Origin: Fodinibius sediminis
GTDB lineage: Bacteria; Bacteroidota; Rhodothermia; Balneolales; Balneolaceae
Length of the DNA stretch: 64,000 nt
Assembly: GCF_900182555.1 (NCBI RefSeq)
Contig: NZ_FXTH01000008.1
Coordinates: 1 to 64,000 of the forward strand
Reading direction: 5' to 3'
Positions within the stretch are counted from its first letter, which is position 1. Each line of letters begins with the position of its first letter. Of the stretch, positions 54,107 to 63,830 are shown one piece after another. The notes below the pieces were generated by a model. The model did no database searches. It worked only from the letters and a program-made list of their open reading frames with translations, and was not told where the DNA came from. The position numbers were made by a program, and so were the translations under genes.

Positions 54107-54814
54107 TTAGGAGTTTGAGAGTGATGGAGAGTGAAAGCTGAAGGGCAGCAGATCATCAATGAAGTGGATTGACTGGGAGCGGTCCGCATGATGCAGATGA
54201 ACCTGGCGGTGCGACAGATGTTCGCTAATAACCTGTCGGCAGGCCCCACAGGGACTGCTGAAGTCGCCGTCACGGCTCAGGACATGAAGATCCCCGAGCT
54301 CGCCCTGGTGATAGGTCAGCGCCTTGGCAAGGGCCACCCGCTCGGCACAAAGACCCATATTCCAGGATGAGCATTCAATATTGACGCCGCAAATGTATCC
54401 TTCGTTCGTCTCAAGCAGGGCGGCAACGGGAAAATTGGACTGTTCAACAAGCGCGCGATCCAGCAGGGAGGAAAGAAGATCTACCGGCTCATAATTCCCG
54501 GCTATCAGGATTTGCGCAGGCTCGACTGCAGACAGGTTTTCGAGCTCAAGCTGGCCTGTCTGTATGCCGTACTCCTCCTCCCAGAAGGAAAGCAGCCGGT
54601 CGCCGTGATCGGTGACCAGCAGATTTTCCGGACTGTCGCCCTCACTCAGGCAGCAAAAAAGGGCATTTTGAGCTGCATTGATGGACAGCGGATAGGAAAT
54701 GTTTTCCACGCGTTTGCCGATGTAGGTGCGCCCTTCAGCACTTTGAACCACCGCCACTTCTGGCTGCCGGGAGTAGGGCACGTAGCTTTGTTCATAAACA
54801 GGGCGGATATCCAT
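54107..54814 (-). CDS. cdd: Two-domain cytidine deaminase with a degenerate N-terminal half
   Basis: The C-terminal half is a complete deaminase: zinc ligand Cys156 with catalytic Glu158 (LCAERVALAKAL) and the ligand pair Cys189/Cys192 (PCGACRQV). The N-terminal half has the same fold signature (YVPYSRQPEVAVV, VENISYPLSINAAQNALF) but lacks the catalytic residues; the CAE site reads AAQ and the CxxC pair is missing. E. coli Cdd also has one live and one dead half, but there the live half is N-terminal. Expected reaction: cytidine or deoxycytidine to uridine. The ATG shares one base with the stop of the GH3 gene (TAATG), implying translational coupling. Confidence 0.85.
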   Translation of the reverse strand: MDIRPVYEQSYVPYSRQPEVAVVQSAEGRTYIGKRVENISYPLSINAAQNALFCCLSEGDSPENLLVTDHGDRLLSFWEEEYGIQTGQLELENLSAVEPAQILIAGNYEPVDLLSSLLDRALVEQSNFPVAALLETNEGYICGVNIECSSWNMGLCAERVALAKALTYHQGELGDLHVLSRDGDFSSPCGACRQVISEHLSHRQVHLHHADRSQSIHFIDDLLPFSFHSPSLSNS

Positions 54815-57759
54815 TATTCAATGATTGATGATATTACAGCGTCGGCTACGTCGGCTCGTACTTTGCTTATGTCTCTGCCGTACGAACGGTACGGATACGT
54901 TCTGTTGGTAAGGATGATGATGGCCAGATCCCGTTGTGGATCGACCCAGAAACTGGTTCCGGTAAAGCCCGTATGACCAAACGACTGGTCACTGGCCAGC
55001 GTTCCTGCAGTACTGAGGCCCTCCTCGCTCTTGCGGTCGAAGCCGTAGCCCCGGTTGTTAAGCTCTGACTGGCGCCTGGTAAACTGTTCAACTGTGGACG
55101 GTGAAATATATTGGTTGCCTCCGTAGGAGCCCTTGTTGATAAGCATCTGTGCATAGGTTGCGATATCCGAACCGCTGGAAAAAAGCCCGGCGTGCCCGGC
55201 GACGCCATCCATATAGTAGGCCCGTTCATCGTGGGCCTGGGCCCGTACGGTCTTGTGCCGGTAGATGGTATCTCGTTCGGTGGGAGGGATACGGTTGACA
55301 ATCCATTTGCCGGCCTTGCGAGGATTGAAACGCGTACTGCGCATGCCCAGCGGCCGGTAGAAGGTTTCGTGCATGTACTCGTCAAGACGTTTGCCGGTCA
55401 CTTCGTGAACAATTTCTCCCATCAGAATAAAGCCCAGGTCGCTGTATTTGTAGGTGGTTCCGGGATCATTGATCAGGGGTTCATTTTTAACGGCTTCGAC
55501 AAGCTCATGGCGGGTCTGGAGCTCGTCGACATAGATACGGAAAGGAGGAAGCCCGGAATTGTGCAGCAGAAGGTTTTGAATGGTAACCTGGCTTTTCAGT
55601 CCTTCCTCAAATTCGGGAAAATAATCGCCCACCTTGTCATCGAGAGCTATTCTCCCTTCGTCCACCAGCTTCATCATGGCAGTGGTAGTACCGATAATTT
55701 TAGTAAGGGAAGCCAGGTCGTAAATATCTCCGTTGTATACGGGATTGACTTTTTCGTAGGTTTCATAGCCGAATGCTTTTTGATAGGCCACAATCCCATC
55801 CTTCAGCACCGTCACGATACCGCCGGGAAAGGTCGAGTCGAAAATGGCTTCGTGCATCAGCTGGTCGACCTGGTACAGCTTCTCTCCCGAAAGACCAGCT
55901 GCTTCTGCAAGGTCGTAGCGGATGGTCGACTGGGGCAGGGAGATGCCTTCGTTCATATCGTAGGCCCCCGGGATGTTAATCGGAAGCCTGCCGCTGATAC
56001 CGGATGCACCAAAGAGGGCCGGAGCGGTATTCTCAAGCTGATGATCGGAACCGTCCCACGCCAGCAGCTGAACATTGGCAGCGGGCAGATCCTTAACAGC
56101 ATAGGGATTCCCGAAGGTGATAAGCGCCTTGGGGGTTTGTGCGGGCAGTTGTTCCAGCCACCGCCGCTGGGAGAGATTAAACTGGCTGCTGCCGCTGGAG
56201 TTGATATACATATGAGCTCCGATAACGATGAGGTCGGCCCAGCGGACATTTTCTGTAAGCTCGCTTCGGTCTTCGGAGCTTATATCACGATAGATGACCC
56301 CGTGGCGTACAGAGGGATGATACTTCCGCATTTCTTTGACCAGGGCGGTGCCTTTTTCCTCAGCATCGGTGTCGGTGACGGAAATTACAAGCACCCGCGG
56401 ATACTTGTCGGCTGTAATCGGAAGGATGCCCCCCTCGTTTTTCAGAAGCGTGAGGGAGTTACGGGCAATCTCATCGGCAATAAGCTCGTTTTCCAGGCTT
56501 TTTATTTTCACATTCAGTTGTTCAAGGTCAACCTTTCGGTCCCGGAACAGGCCAGCTTGCCGCTTCTTCTCCAGGATTTTACGCACGGAGCGGTCAATGC
56601 GGGCTTCGCTGATTTCTCCGCGTTCCACGGCGCGCTCCACTTCCTGGATGGCCGTGATTTCATCGAGGCTCAGCAGCATCATATCAGCCCCGGCCTTCAG
56701 CGCCAGTGTCACAGCCTCACCCGGCGAGTAATGTGCAGAAATGCCTCTCATCTCCAGGCCGTCGGTGACAACAAGGCCCTTGAAATTGAGCGAGTCGACG
56801 AGGATGCGGTTCAGGATCGAAGGATCAAGCGTGCCCGGATACTGCGGATTGGAACTTATCTTCGGGAAGGCGATGTGGGCACTCATCACGCTCTGGAGGC
56901 CGTGGTTGATGGCCTGTTCAAAGGGGGCGAGCTCCACTTTCTTGAGGCGGTCATAATCGTGGTTGATGACCGGAAGCGCCCGGTGCGAGTCGGTATCCGT
57001 ATCACCGTGACCGGGAAAATGCTTGGCCGTCGCTACGACTCTTTGTGACTGAACGCCATCAATGAATCGCTGTCCGTAGAGGGCCACTGTATCGGGATTG
57101 CCGGAAAAAGATCGCACATTGATGACGGGGTTGCGCGGGTTGTTATTCACATCCAGGACCGGGGCAAAGATCTGCCGAACACCCAGCACCTTGGCCTCCT
57201 GGGCCGTAATCTTGCCTGCCAGGTAGGCATAGTCGGGGTTCTGGGTGGCCGCAATGCCCATGGCCGGGGTCAGCCGGGTGGTCTGCTCAACCCGCATGGC
57301 TGCCCCGAATTCCATGTCCTGGGTCATCCAGAGCGGAATGTCGCTCAGTTCCTGGAGCCTGTTGGTGAGTACGGCCTGCCCGTAGATACTGCCCTTGAAG
57401 AACACGATGCCGCCAAGGTTATAGTTTTTCACTTTCGAGGCAAGCGCGCGGTACGATTCGTCTTCGACATTCTTGAAATAGCCTCGGGCGCGGATGAAGA
57501 AGAGCTGGCCGATTTTTTCCCGAAGTGTCATCTCGTCCAGCAGGTTGTTGATATCCACTTCCTTCTCTGCGGCGGTTTCCGGCATCTTGTTTCCGGGGTC
57601 ATTGAAGTCGAAGAGGGTCTGCTGTCCGGCTACCTGGTGGGTGGTTACAGTGGGGGCGTCTGCACGGAAAGTGCAGGATTGAAAAACCAACGAAACTGCC
57701 ATGACAAGCCACAATATGCCATTCGCCGGGCAGCGGGTGTCAGATTTTGTAAAGTACAT
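54814..57759 (-). CDS. Lipoprotein fusion of GH3 beta-N-acetylglucosaminidase and beta-lactamase-fold domain
   Basis: An N-terminal lipoprotein-type signal ends in a lipobox-like Cys (SLVFQSCTF). Residues 70-600 are a GH3 enzyme; the NagZ-type catalytic loop KHFPGHGDTDTDSHRALPVI begins near 246, and a GH3 C-terminal domain follows. Residues 620-975 form a serine beta-lactamase/DD-peptidase-like domain with Ser-x-x-Lys near 683 (LASLTKIIG), Tyr motif YKYSDLGFILMGE and HTGFTG near 926. This double layout is known in Bacteroidota. It should act on cell-wall material in the periplasm or outer membrane, pairing a muropeptide glucosaminidase with a serine hydrolase. Downstream cdd is translationally coupled. 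Confidence 0.9.
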   Translation of the reverse strand: MYFTKSDTRCPANGILWLVMAVSLVFQSCTFRADAPTVTTHQVAGQQTLFDFNDPGNKMPETAAEKEVDINNLLDEMTLREKIGQLFFIRARGYFKNVEDESYRALASKVKNYNLGGIVFFKGSIYGQAVLTNRLQELSDIPLWMTQDMEFGAAMRVEQTTRLTPAMGIAATQNPDYAYLAGKITAQEAKVLGVRQIFAPVLDVNNNPRNPVINVRSFSGNPDTVALYGQRFIDGVQSQRVVATAKHFPGHGDTDTDSHRALPVINHDYDRLKKVELAPFEQAINHGLQSVMSAHIAFPKISSNPQYPGTLDPSILNRILVDSLNFKGLVVTDGLEMRGISAHYSPGEAVTLALKAGADMMLLSLDEITAIQEVERAVERGEISEARIDRSVRKILEKKRQAGLFRDRKVDLEQLNVKIKSLENELIADEIARNSLTLLKNEGGILPITADKYPRVLVISVTDTDAEEKGTALVKEMRKYHPSVRHGVIYRDISSEDRSELTENVRWADLIVIGAHMYINSSGSSQFNLSQRRWLEQLPAQTPKALITFGNPYAVKDLPAANVQLLAWDGSDHQLENTAPALFGASGISGRLPINIPGAYDMNEGISLPQSTIRYDLAEAAGLSGEKLYQVDQLMHEAIFDSTFPGGIVTVLKDGIVAYQKAFGYETYEKVNPVYNGDIYDLASLTKIIGTTTAMMKLVDEGRIALDDKVGDYFPEFEEGLKSQVTIQNLLLHNSGLPPFRIYVDELQTRHELVEAVKNEPLINDPGTTYKYSDLGFILMGEIVHEVTGKRLDEYMHETFYRPLGMRSTRFNPRKAGKWIVNRIPPTERDTIYRHKTVRAQAHDERAYYMDGVAGHAGLFSSGSDIATYAQMLINKGSYGGNQYISPSTVEQFTRRQSELNNRGYGFDRKSEEGLSTAGTLASDQSFGHTGFTGTSFWVDPQRDLAIIILTNRTYPYRSYGRDISKVRADVADAVISSIIE

Positions 57760-57843
57760 CAGATGGATAATTATGTTTTCTTTATGGAACTAAATTAGTT
57801 GAAAGCTGCTGTCAAGTCAACGTTTTTATATAGGGACGGAAAA

Positions 57844-60288
57844 TTATCCCTCCTGCTCCGGCACCAGCTTCATCGTCTGGTGCTGTGCACGGTCGAGAAA
57901 GCTTTCATCCTGGTACAGGAACTTGTACTGGCCGTTAAGCCAGCTTTCGGTCTGGTCGCCGTAATAGGCTGAAAAAGGATTTCCGGATTGGCCCGTGGGC
58001 AGGATAGACAAGGTATAATTCATATTGGAAAAGTCAATGATGCGCCGGATTGAGGGTCCCAGAACCATCTCGTAGGGAGCATCCCACAGGTATTCCCCAT
58101 TGTTGATACTCATGCCGTGACCCCGGGCGGCGAAAGGACCGTGATTCAACAGGTTGTTTACAATGAGTTTGAGGGAGGTGGGTGCTTCTCCCGATTTTAC
58201 GGCTTCCCCGAACAGGGGGGGGCGCAGCGTCAGCGTGTGAAGCTGTTCCCAGCGCCATTCAAAAGGTTCGGCCCCGTACTGCGAGCGCAGGAAAGAGATC
58301 GCTTCCTCCATACTCCGGGTGATGATCTGGTTCCTGCTTTCTTGCTCACCGGTGGTCACATCATCAAAGAAGGAGCTCTCATATTGCATAAGGCGCATCA
58401 GCGCTCGCTTGGGAAGACCCGAGAATTCGATAAACTTCTGGTAGGCATCTTTGTCCATCTCATCCTGGAAGGTATTTTCAGCCAGGCGCAGCAGAAATAC
58501 ATCCATGATCGAGGCCGCGGTCTCGGACAACTCGTAGGAGTAATCCCAGTTCTCCAGGTAGGAGATGACGGTTTCAAATTGTTGATCATGCTGTTTCAGA
58601 ACCGGCAGGATCAGCTGGGTCATGTCGCGGGCGTAAAGGGAGTGGGCGTCGTACTGCATCTGGCGGAATATTTCCGGGGATAGCTGTTCATACTCCGTCA
58701 GGTACTGCCGGATGCGGTCGTACCGGGCGTCGGGTTCCCAGTAAATGGACAGGTAGTAGGGGTAATTGTCTCCGGCGGGGGGATTGTTGGCGTTGGCAAT
58801 CCAGTTCCGATCGGGATTGATTTCGGAAGGAAGCTCCTCGTAGGGAACATAGCCCTGCCAGTCCTGTCCGGGATCCCACCCCTCGCGCAGAAGGATGGGG
58901 TTGCCGCTCCGAACGGGAATATTGGCCAGGGAAAGCTGGGCGATGTTGCCGGCCTTGTCGGCATAGATGAAATTCTGCCCCGGCACTTTAAACTGGCGGG
59001 CGCCCTGCTGGAACTCCTCAAGCGATTGGGCCCAGTTCATGGTAAGCAGTGCCTCCACCTCCTTGCTGACCTCGTGACCGCTCCACTTCATGGTAACCAC
59101 CCGGTCTCCGATCAGTTCCTGTTGGGGGTAGATGTCCGAAATCACGGGCCCATGCTTGGTCAGGCGCCGCGTAAAAACGGTATCATCCTGGTTCTTGATG
59201 CTGATAACTTCGCGTTGGAGGGTGAAATTCTCATACAGGGGTTCGCCTGCAAGGGTGTCGAGCACAAATTGCTCCGGGTTCTGCGGGTTGACGGCCTCCT
59301 GAAAAAAATCGGTGTCGTCCAGCATGACGTTGGTCATGGACCAGGCCAGGTGGTCGTTCTGCCCGAGCACCAGCATCGGGGCGCCGGGGATGGTGGCGCC
59401 GGCCAGGTTGCGTTTCCCGGTATTCAGGTGTACCTCGTACCACTTGCCGGGCATGCCGAGTCCAAGATGGGGATCCCCGGCGAGCATCGGAGCCCCGGTT
59501 GAAGATTTCTCGGCGGCCACGGCCCATGCATTACTGCCCTGGTGAATGCCCTGCGAGCCCGTGATGGTACGCAACTGCCGGTCAAGATCCAGCAGGGGAA
59601 GCAGAGACGCTGTCAGCGAGTCGGAGGTGTCGGTCGGTACTGGGCGGGGAAGAAACCGGTTGTCGGGACGCAGCTGCAGGAATTTCTCTTCCGGAAGCTC
59701 CTCGGACAGGTGGGCATAGGTTAGTTCGGACTTCCAGGACAGGTTCAGCTCCCAGGCCATCAGGCGCGAAAGCGCAACGGAGTGAGTGGGGGTCCAGGGA
59801 ATGGGGTCCATATCAGCCAGGGCAAAATGGATGGGCAATTTGTCGGGATGGGTATGAACATAGCCGTTGACGCCGGCGGCATAAGCCTGAAGGTAGCGCC
59901 GGGTGGTATCTGCCAGCGAGGCTTCAATCTTTTGTGCGGTTCGCCAGAAACCGATGGTGCGCTGCATGATGTCCAGCGGGAGCAGTTCTTCGCCCAGGAA
60001 TTCCGCAAAACGGCCCTGGGCCGCCATCTGGGAGACGGTCATCTGCCAGAGGCGGTCCTGGGCATGCACGTAACCAAGACTGTAGTAGAGATCCTGCTTG
60101 TTATCAGCATAAATATGGGGCACCCCGTGGCTGTCCCAGTGGATGTTGACGGGCTGCTGGAGTTCGGTTTGCTTAATGGTCGCCTTGTAGTCCGGCAAGG
60201 GCTGATAGAAGGTCCAGTAGATGGCAATGGCAGTAAGACCGGCTATAAAAAAAACGAATCCGAGCACTATGCCCAAGATCTTTTTCAT
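57844..60288 (-). CDS. Penicillin-acylase-family (S45, Ntn hydrolase) enzyme
   Basis: The ATG at 60288 (MKKILGIVLGFVFFIAGL) gives a clean signal or anchor; the frame extends 49 codons further upstream without merit. The alpha-chain part starts at about residue 45 (NIHWDSHGVPHIYADNKQDL) and the autoprocessing site is HQGSNAWAV, with the catalytic N-terminal Ser near residue 251. Downstream are DPHLGLGMPGKWYEVHL and the oxyanion Asn region (WIANANNPP). Family members hydrolyse amide bonds of N-acyl compounds such as beta-lactams and acyl-homoserine lactones. The substrate is unknown. 814 residues is normal. Confidence 0.9.
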   Translation of the reverse strand: MKKILGIVLGFVFFIAGLTAIAIYWTFYQPLPDYKATIKQTELQQPVNIHWDSHGVPHIYADNKQDLYYSLGYVHAQDRLWQMTVSQMAAQGRFAEFLGEELLPLDIMQRTIGFWRTAQKIEASLADTTRRYLQAYAAGVNGYVHTHPDKLPIHFALADMDPIPWTPTHSVALSRLMAWELNLSWKSELTYAHLSEELPEEKFLQLRPDNRFLPRPVPTDTSDSLTASLLPLLDLDRQLRTITGSQGIHQGSNAWAVAAEKSSTGAPMLAGDPHLGLGMPGKWYEVHLNTGKRNLAGATIPGAPMLVLGQNDHLAWSMTNVMLDDTDFFQEAVNPQNPEQFVLDTLAGEPLYENFTLQREVISIKNQDDTVFTRRLTKHGPVISDIYPQQELIGDRVVTMKWSGHEVSKEVEALLTMNWAQSLEEFQQGARQFKVPGQNFIYADKAGNIAQLSLANIPVRSGNPILLREGWDPGQDWQGYVPYEELPSEINPDRNWIANANNPPAGDNYPYYLSIYWEPDARYDRIRQYLTEYEQLSPEIFRQMQYDAHSLYARDMTQLILPVLKQHDQQFETVISYLENWDYSYELSETAASIMDVFLLRLAENTFQDEMDKDAYQKFIEFSGLPKRALMRLMQYESSFFDDVTTGEQESRNQIITRSMEEAISFLRSQYGAEPFEWRWEQLHTLTLRPPLFGEAVKSGEAPTSLKLIVNNLLNHGPFAARGHGMSINNGEYLWDAPYEMVLGPSIRRIIDFSNMNYTLSILPTGQSGNPFSAYYGDQTESWLNGQYKFLYQDESFLDRAQHQTMKLVPEQEG

Positions 60289-60563
60289 GAAGAGCACTGA
60301 CGTTAAATGGTTAGCAAGGAAGTAGCAAACATAGGGATTAATCAATAACGCTGAAAATAGTTTTTGGAAGCAGCAGGAGGGGGGGAGCTTTCTCTGGTCC
60401 GCTCTCCCCGACAGCGCCGCATGTATGCCCGGCAAGGAACCCGGAGGCGCCCGGAAAGTAGCATGTTTTGCCTATTCACGCGTTGCATATGCCGCAGAAT
60501 TTCGATACTCTCATTTTGTAGTACGACAAACGGCAGGTAATTTCAACCAAAGCAGAGAAGTGT

Positions 60564-61418
60564 ATGGACATCAGGAAAGTAGCAGTCATCGGCGGCGGTA
60601 CCATGGGCAATGGGATCGCCCATGTCTTCGCCATGCAGGGTATTCCGGTACATCTGGCAGAGATGAATCGGGAGCTGGCTGACAAGGCGCTGGCCGCCAT
60701 CGAGAGGAACCTGGAACGGATGGTCGGGAAGGAGAAGATTGATGCAGCCCGGAAGAAGCGGACGCTTGAGCATATTACTACGTTTACCGATGTCGCAGAG
60801 AGCGTGGAAGGGGTGGACCTGGTGGTGGAGGCCGTCCCCGAAAACTTTGAGCTCAAAAAGAAGGTGTTTAGCCAGATCGACCAGGCGGCCCCGGAAGCAG
60901 CAATTTTCGCCTCCAACACTTCCTCCATATCGATCACCCGCCTGGCAGCGACGACTTCGCGCCCCGGGCAGTTTATTGGTATGCACTTTTTCAATCCCGT
61001 GCCGGTGATGAAGCTGGTAGAGGTGGTGCGCGGGCTCGATACCAGCGACCGGACGGTGCAAATTGTAGAACAGATGGCTGAGCGGCTGGAGAAGACCCCC
61101 GTGGAGGTAGCCGACTATCCGGGTTTCGTGTCGAACCGCGTACTGATGCCGATGATTAACGAAGCCATCTACTGCGTATACGAGGGCGTGGCTGATCCCG
61201 AGGACGTGGATGCGGTGATGAAGCTGGGCATGGCCCATCCGATGGGGCCGCTCCGGCTGGCTGACTTTATCGGGCTGGATGTCTGCCTGGATATACTGCA
61301 TGTGCTGCACGACGGCTTTAAAGACCCCAAATACCGCCCCTGTCCGCTGCTGGTGAAGATGGTGGATGCCGGCAAGCTGGGCGACAAGTCGGGGGAGGGA
61401 TTTTATACCTATGATTAG
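60564..61418 (+). CDS. hbd: 3-hydroxybutyryl-CoA dehydrogenase
   Basis: A 284-residue single-function dehydrogenase: NAD fold VAVIGGGTMGNGIAHVFA, FASNTSSISITRLA, the catalytic His in GMHFFNPVPVMKLVE, and a C-terminal dimer domain with PGFVSNRVLMPMINEA and GLDVCLDILHVL. It lacks a hydratase domain, so it is the stand-alone type that oxidises (S)-3-hydroxyacyl-CoA with NAD. Use in butyryl or acetoacetyl-CoA metabolism or in fatty acid degradation is likely. No operon partners are next to it. Confidence 0.92.
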   Translation: MDIRKVAVIGGGTMGNGIAHVFAMQGIPVHLAEMNRELADKALAAIERNLERMVGKEKIDAARKKRTLEHITTFTDVAESVEGVDLVVEAVPENFELKKKVFSQIDQAAPEAAIFASNTSSISITRLAATTSRPGQFIGMHFFNPVPVMKLVEVVRGLDTSDRTVQIVEQMAERLEKTPVEVADYPGFVSNRVLMPMINEAIYCVYEGVADPEDVDAVMKLGMAHPMGPLRLADFIGLDVCLDILHVLHDGFKDPKYRPCPLLVKMVDAGKLGDKSGEGFYTYD

Positions 61419-61775
61419 GCAAGTGACGTTATCTGCGGGCTAAACGCTGCGGGCGTGCCGCATACCCGGCTGTATCCCGGTCTAATGCGGTGGGTTGCGC
61501 TTTCATATTGACGGGACCGGGCAATGGTGCTCCCCTTTTCCCGGCTCTCCGCCCTTTGTCCAGCAAGCGGTTCCGGCGGGCACGAAAACTGCCTCCCGCC
61601 CAGGTTTTTTGTAAGGATTGGTATCTTTTCGGGTCTTACGGTATAAGAGGTTGACCTGCATGGGTCTCCGAAGTCTAAAACGAAAGGGGATTGAGACAGG
61701 CGCTTATAGCTGGTCATTTCGGGGACTCCTGCTCAAAGATGAGACCTCAGAATACTAACCAAATCATACAATATT
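61419..61775. other. Intergenic stretch, 357 bases, nothing recognised
   Basis: Only out-of-family short frames are present. The right end should contain the promoter of the DUF4469 gene. Confidence 0.35.
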
Positions 61776-62477
61776 ATGCCTTTGGAATTCTATCTGGTAC
61801 CCAACCGAATGACGGAAGACGCGGATAACTATATAGCCATTAGCAGCAATAAAGAAACCTACTACCTGGAAGATATTTTCGACCATATGACGAGAGAGGG
61901 ATCGACTATTACCAGGGCCGAAGCGCTGGCGGGATTTGAAGAGACGGTAGCCGGCATCATGAACCTCGTGGAGCAGGGACATTCGGTCGTAACGCCCCTT
62001 GTCAATATCAGTTCGTCCGTTTACGGCGTATTCGATGCAGAGGATGATTCCTTTGATGATGGCAGGCACGGGATTCGCATTAATCTGAGGCCCGGCAAAC
62101 GATTGCGCGATATTGAGGACGATATTACGATTAAGAAAGTCAGGTCCCGCGAGCGCAAACCTGTTCTGCGGCATTATTATGACAATGGGACCGAAACCCA
62201 GGATGGCATGATCACGCCTGGTGCCGGGGCGCGTATCAGTGGGAAGCTGCTGAAATTTGATGAAGAGGATAGCCGCCAGGGGGTCTTTTTTATTGACAGC
62301 CGTGACAGCACGCAAACAAGAGTTGATGCGCGTATGCTCCGGAATATGCCGGGCGAGCTGATCTTTAACAATCCCTCCCTCACTGCTGGAACCTACCGGC
62401 TGGAGGTTCGTGCTATGCTGGAAGGAATCAGTTCAATACGTACGGGGGTGCTGGATAATGAACTGACGGTGGAGTAA
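61776..62477 (+). CDS. HU-like DNA-binding protein with DUF4469 C-terminal domain
   Basis: Residues 1-125 match the Bacteroidota HU/IHF-like domain (EFYLVPNRMTEDADNYIAIS, TITRAEALAGFEETVAGIMN), and residues 130-233 the DUF4469 Ig-like domain (DGMITPGAGARISGKLLKF, NNPSLTAGTYRLEVRAM). These are usually single-gene units of unknown exact role in DNA binding. A hairpin terminator follows 30 bases after the stop. Confidence 0.82.
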   Translation: MPLEFYLVPNRMTEDADNYIAISSNKETYYLEDIFDHMTREGSTITRAEALAGFEETVAGIMNLVEQGHSVVTPLVNISSSVYGVFDAEDDSFDDGRHGIRINLRPGKRLRDIEDDITIKKVRSRERKPVLRHYYDNGTETQDGMITPGAGARISGKLLKFDEEDSRQGVFFIDSRDSTQTRVDARMLRNMPGELIFNNPSLTAGTYRLEVRAMLEGISSIRTGVLDNELTVE

Positions 62478-62506
62478 CTGCAATTAATACAGCTTGAGAT
62501 AACGAA

Positions 62507-62563
62507 ACCCTATATGTAAAGAGGTTTCAGCCCATCGGTTGAAGCCTCTTCACATATAAGGTT
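62507..62563 (+). terminator. Long imperfect hairpin after the DUF4469 gene
   Basis: The left arm (CCTATATGTAAAGAGGTTTC at 62509-62528) pairs with the right arm (GAAGCCTCTTCACATATAAG at 62541-62560) with a few mismatches around a loop of about 12 bases. A T-run is absent (TTGGCTTGG follows), but the stem is long enough to suggest a transcript end. Confidence 0.6.
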
Positions 62564-62810
62564 GGCTTGGATTAAACCGACTACTTGAAAAGCAGTAACA
62601 TAGCCGGTTTATTTATCCTGAACCATAATGCTTAGCCATATCCAGACAGGCTCTGCTATGACACTCCAGGTCGGGTGCTGTAACACAAAGGCAGCGTGGG
62701 GAGGCCAATATCGCTCCCGCATTTTCTTTTCTTTTGCCTTATACTTTGAAAGGCTGCCTCTCTGGGGCATCCCCAAATTATGTAATTGTAATCTGACCAA
62801 CAGAACACCC

Positions 62811-63830
62811 ATGATTGATCTGCGCAGTGATACCGTAACCAAGCCAACCCCTGAGATGCGAACGGCGATGGCCGAGGCCGAGGTGGGCGACGATGTATTT
62901 GCGGAAGACCCCACCGTGAATAATTTCGAACTTAAAATGGCGAATCTTTTTGGTTTTGAGGCAGGGCTTTTTGTACCCAGCGGCACCATGGGTAACCAGC
63001 TGGGGGTACATGTGCTTACGGAGCCGGGCGATGAGGTTTTGATAGAAGAGACGGGGCATATTTTTAATTACGAGTCGGGGGGAGCGGCACACTTGTCTTC
63101 GGTCCAGCTGCGGCCGGTCCGGGGAGGCAGAGGCAAGCTTGCCGAAGAGGATCTGAAAGACCTGGTGCGGGGGGCGCAAGACTGGGAGCCCAATACCAAG
63201 GTGCTGGCCCTGGAAAATTCCACCAACAAGGGCGGGGGGTGCTGCTATACGGATCAGGAGCTCAGGGAGCTTCGCGACTATGCCGACGAGCAGGGACTGC
63301 ATCTCCACCTCGATGGGGCCAGGATCTGGAATGCCATGACGGCCACGGAAACGGATCCCGGCTTCTATGGTGTCATTGCTGATACCTTGTCTGTTTGCTT
63401 TAGTAAAGGGCTTGGGGCTCCGGTGGGATCGATGCTGCTGGCCTCTGCGGGACGTATCAGGAAGGCCCGGCGAATGCGTAAAATGTGGGGAGGCGGCATG
63501 CGGCAGGTGGGCATCCTCGCCGCAGCCGCCGACTATGCAGTGGGGAACCACCTGTCCCTGCTGTCGGAGGATCATCGCAGGGCGCGCGAGCTGGCCCGTA
63601 CAATCCGGACCTGTTCTAAACTATCCATTGATCCGGAGTCGGTAGAGACCAATATCCTGATCTTCGAGGTCTTGGAAGGAACAGCTCAAAAAGCAGTTGA
63701 ACGCCTGCAGGAGGATGATATTTACCTGGTTCCTTTTGGCCCGCAAACCCTGCGGGCAACTTTTCATTTCCAGATTACTGACGATGATCTCGAGAAGGTA
63801 AAGAGTGCCTTTCAAAGCCTCTTCGGCTAG
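62811..63830 (+). CDS. ltaE: Low-specificity L-threonine aldolase
   Basis: The family starts at MIDLRSDTVTKPTPEMR, so the ATG at 62811 is used; 61 in-frame codons upstream have no family match. Hallmarks are EAEVGDDVFAEDPTVN, the Asp/Arg block LHLDGARIWNA and the Schiff-base Lys199 in CFSKGLGAPVGS. The 339-residue length is normal. It cleaves L-(allo-)threonine to glycine and acetaldehyde, with PLP. The downstream gene converges on it with no gap. Confidence 0.93.
   Translation: MIDLRSDTVTKPTPEMRTAMAEAEVGDDVFAEDPTVNNFELKMANLFGFEAGLFVPSGTMGNQLGVHVLTEPGDEVLIEETGHIFNYESGGAAHLSSVQLRPVRGGRGKLAEEDLKDLVRGAQDWEPNTKVLALENSTNKGGGCCYTDQELRELRDYADEQGLHLHLDGARIWNAMTATETDPGFYGVIADTLSVCFSKGLGAPVGSMLLASAGRIRKARRMRKMWGGGMRQVGILAAAADYAVGNHLSLLSEDHRRARELARTIRTCSKLSIDPESVETNILIFEVLEGTAQKAVERLQEDDIYLVPFGPQTLRATFHFQITDDDLEKVKSAFQSLFG

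Noticed and set aside
53440-54273. Full-length version (277 aa) of the protein beside cdd
   Set aside because: The first 59 residues are the deaminase gene read in another frame; the start was moved to 54096.
55111-57048. A 645-codon open frame on the plus strand
   Set aside because: It runs antisense to the GH3/beta-lactamase gene, which has full catalytic motifs; the plus-strand translation has no recognisable domain. It is a by-product of codon bias.
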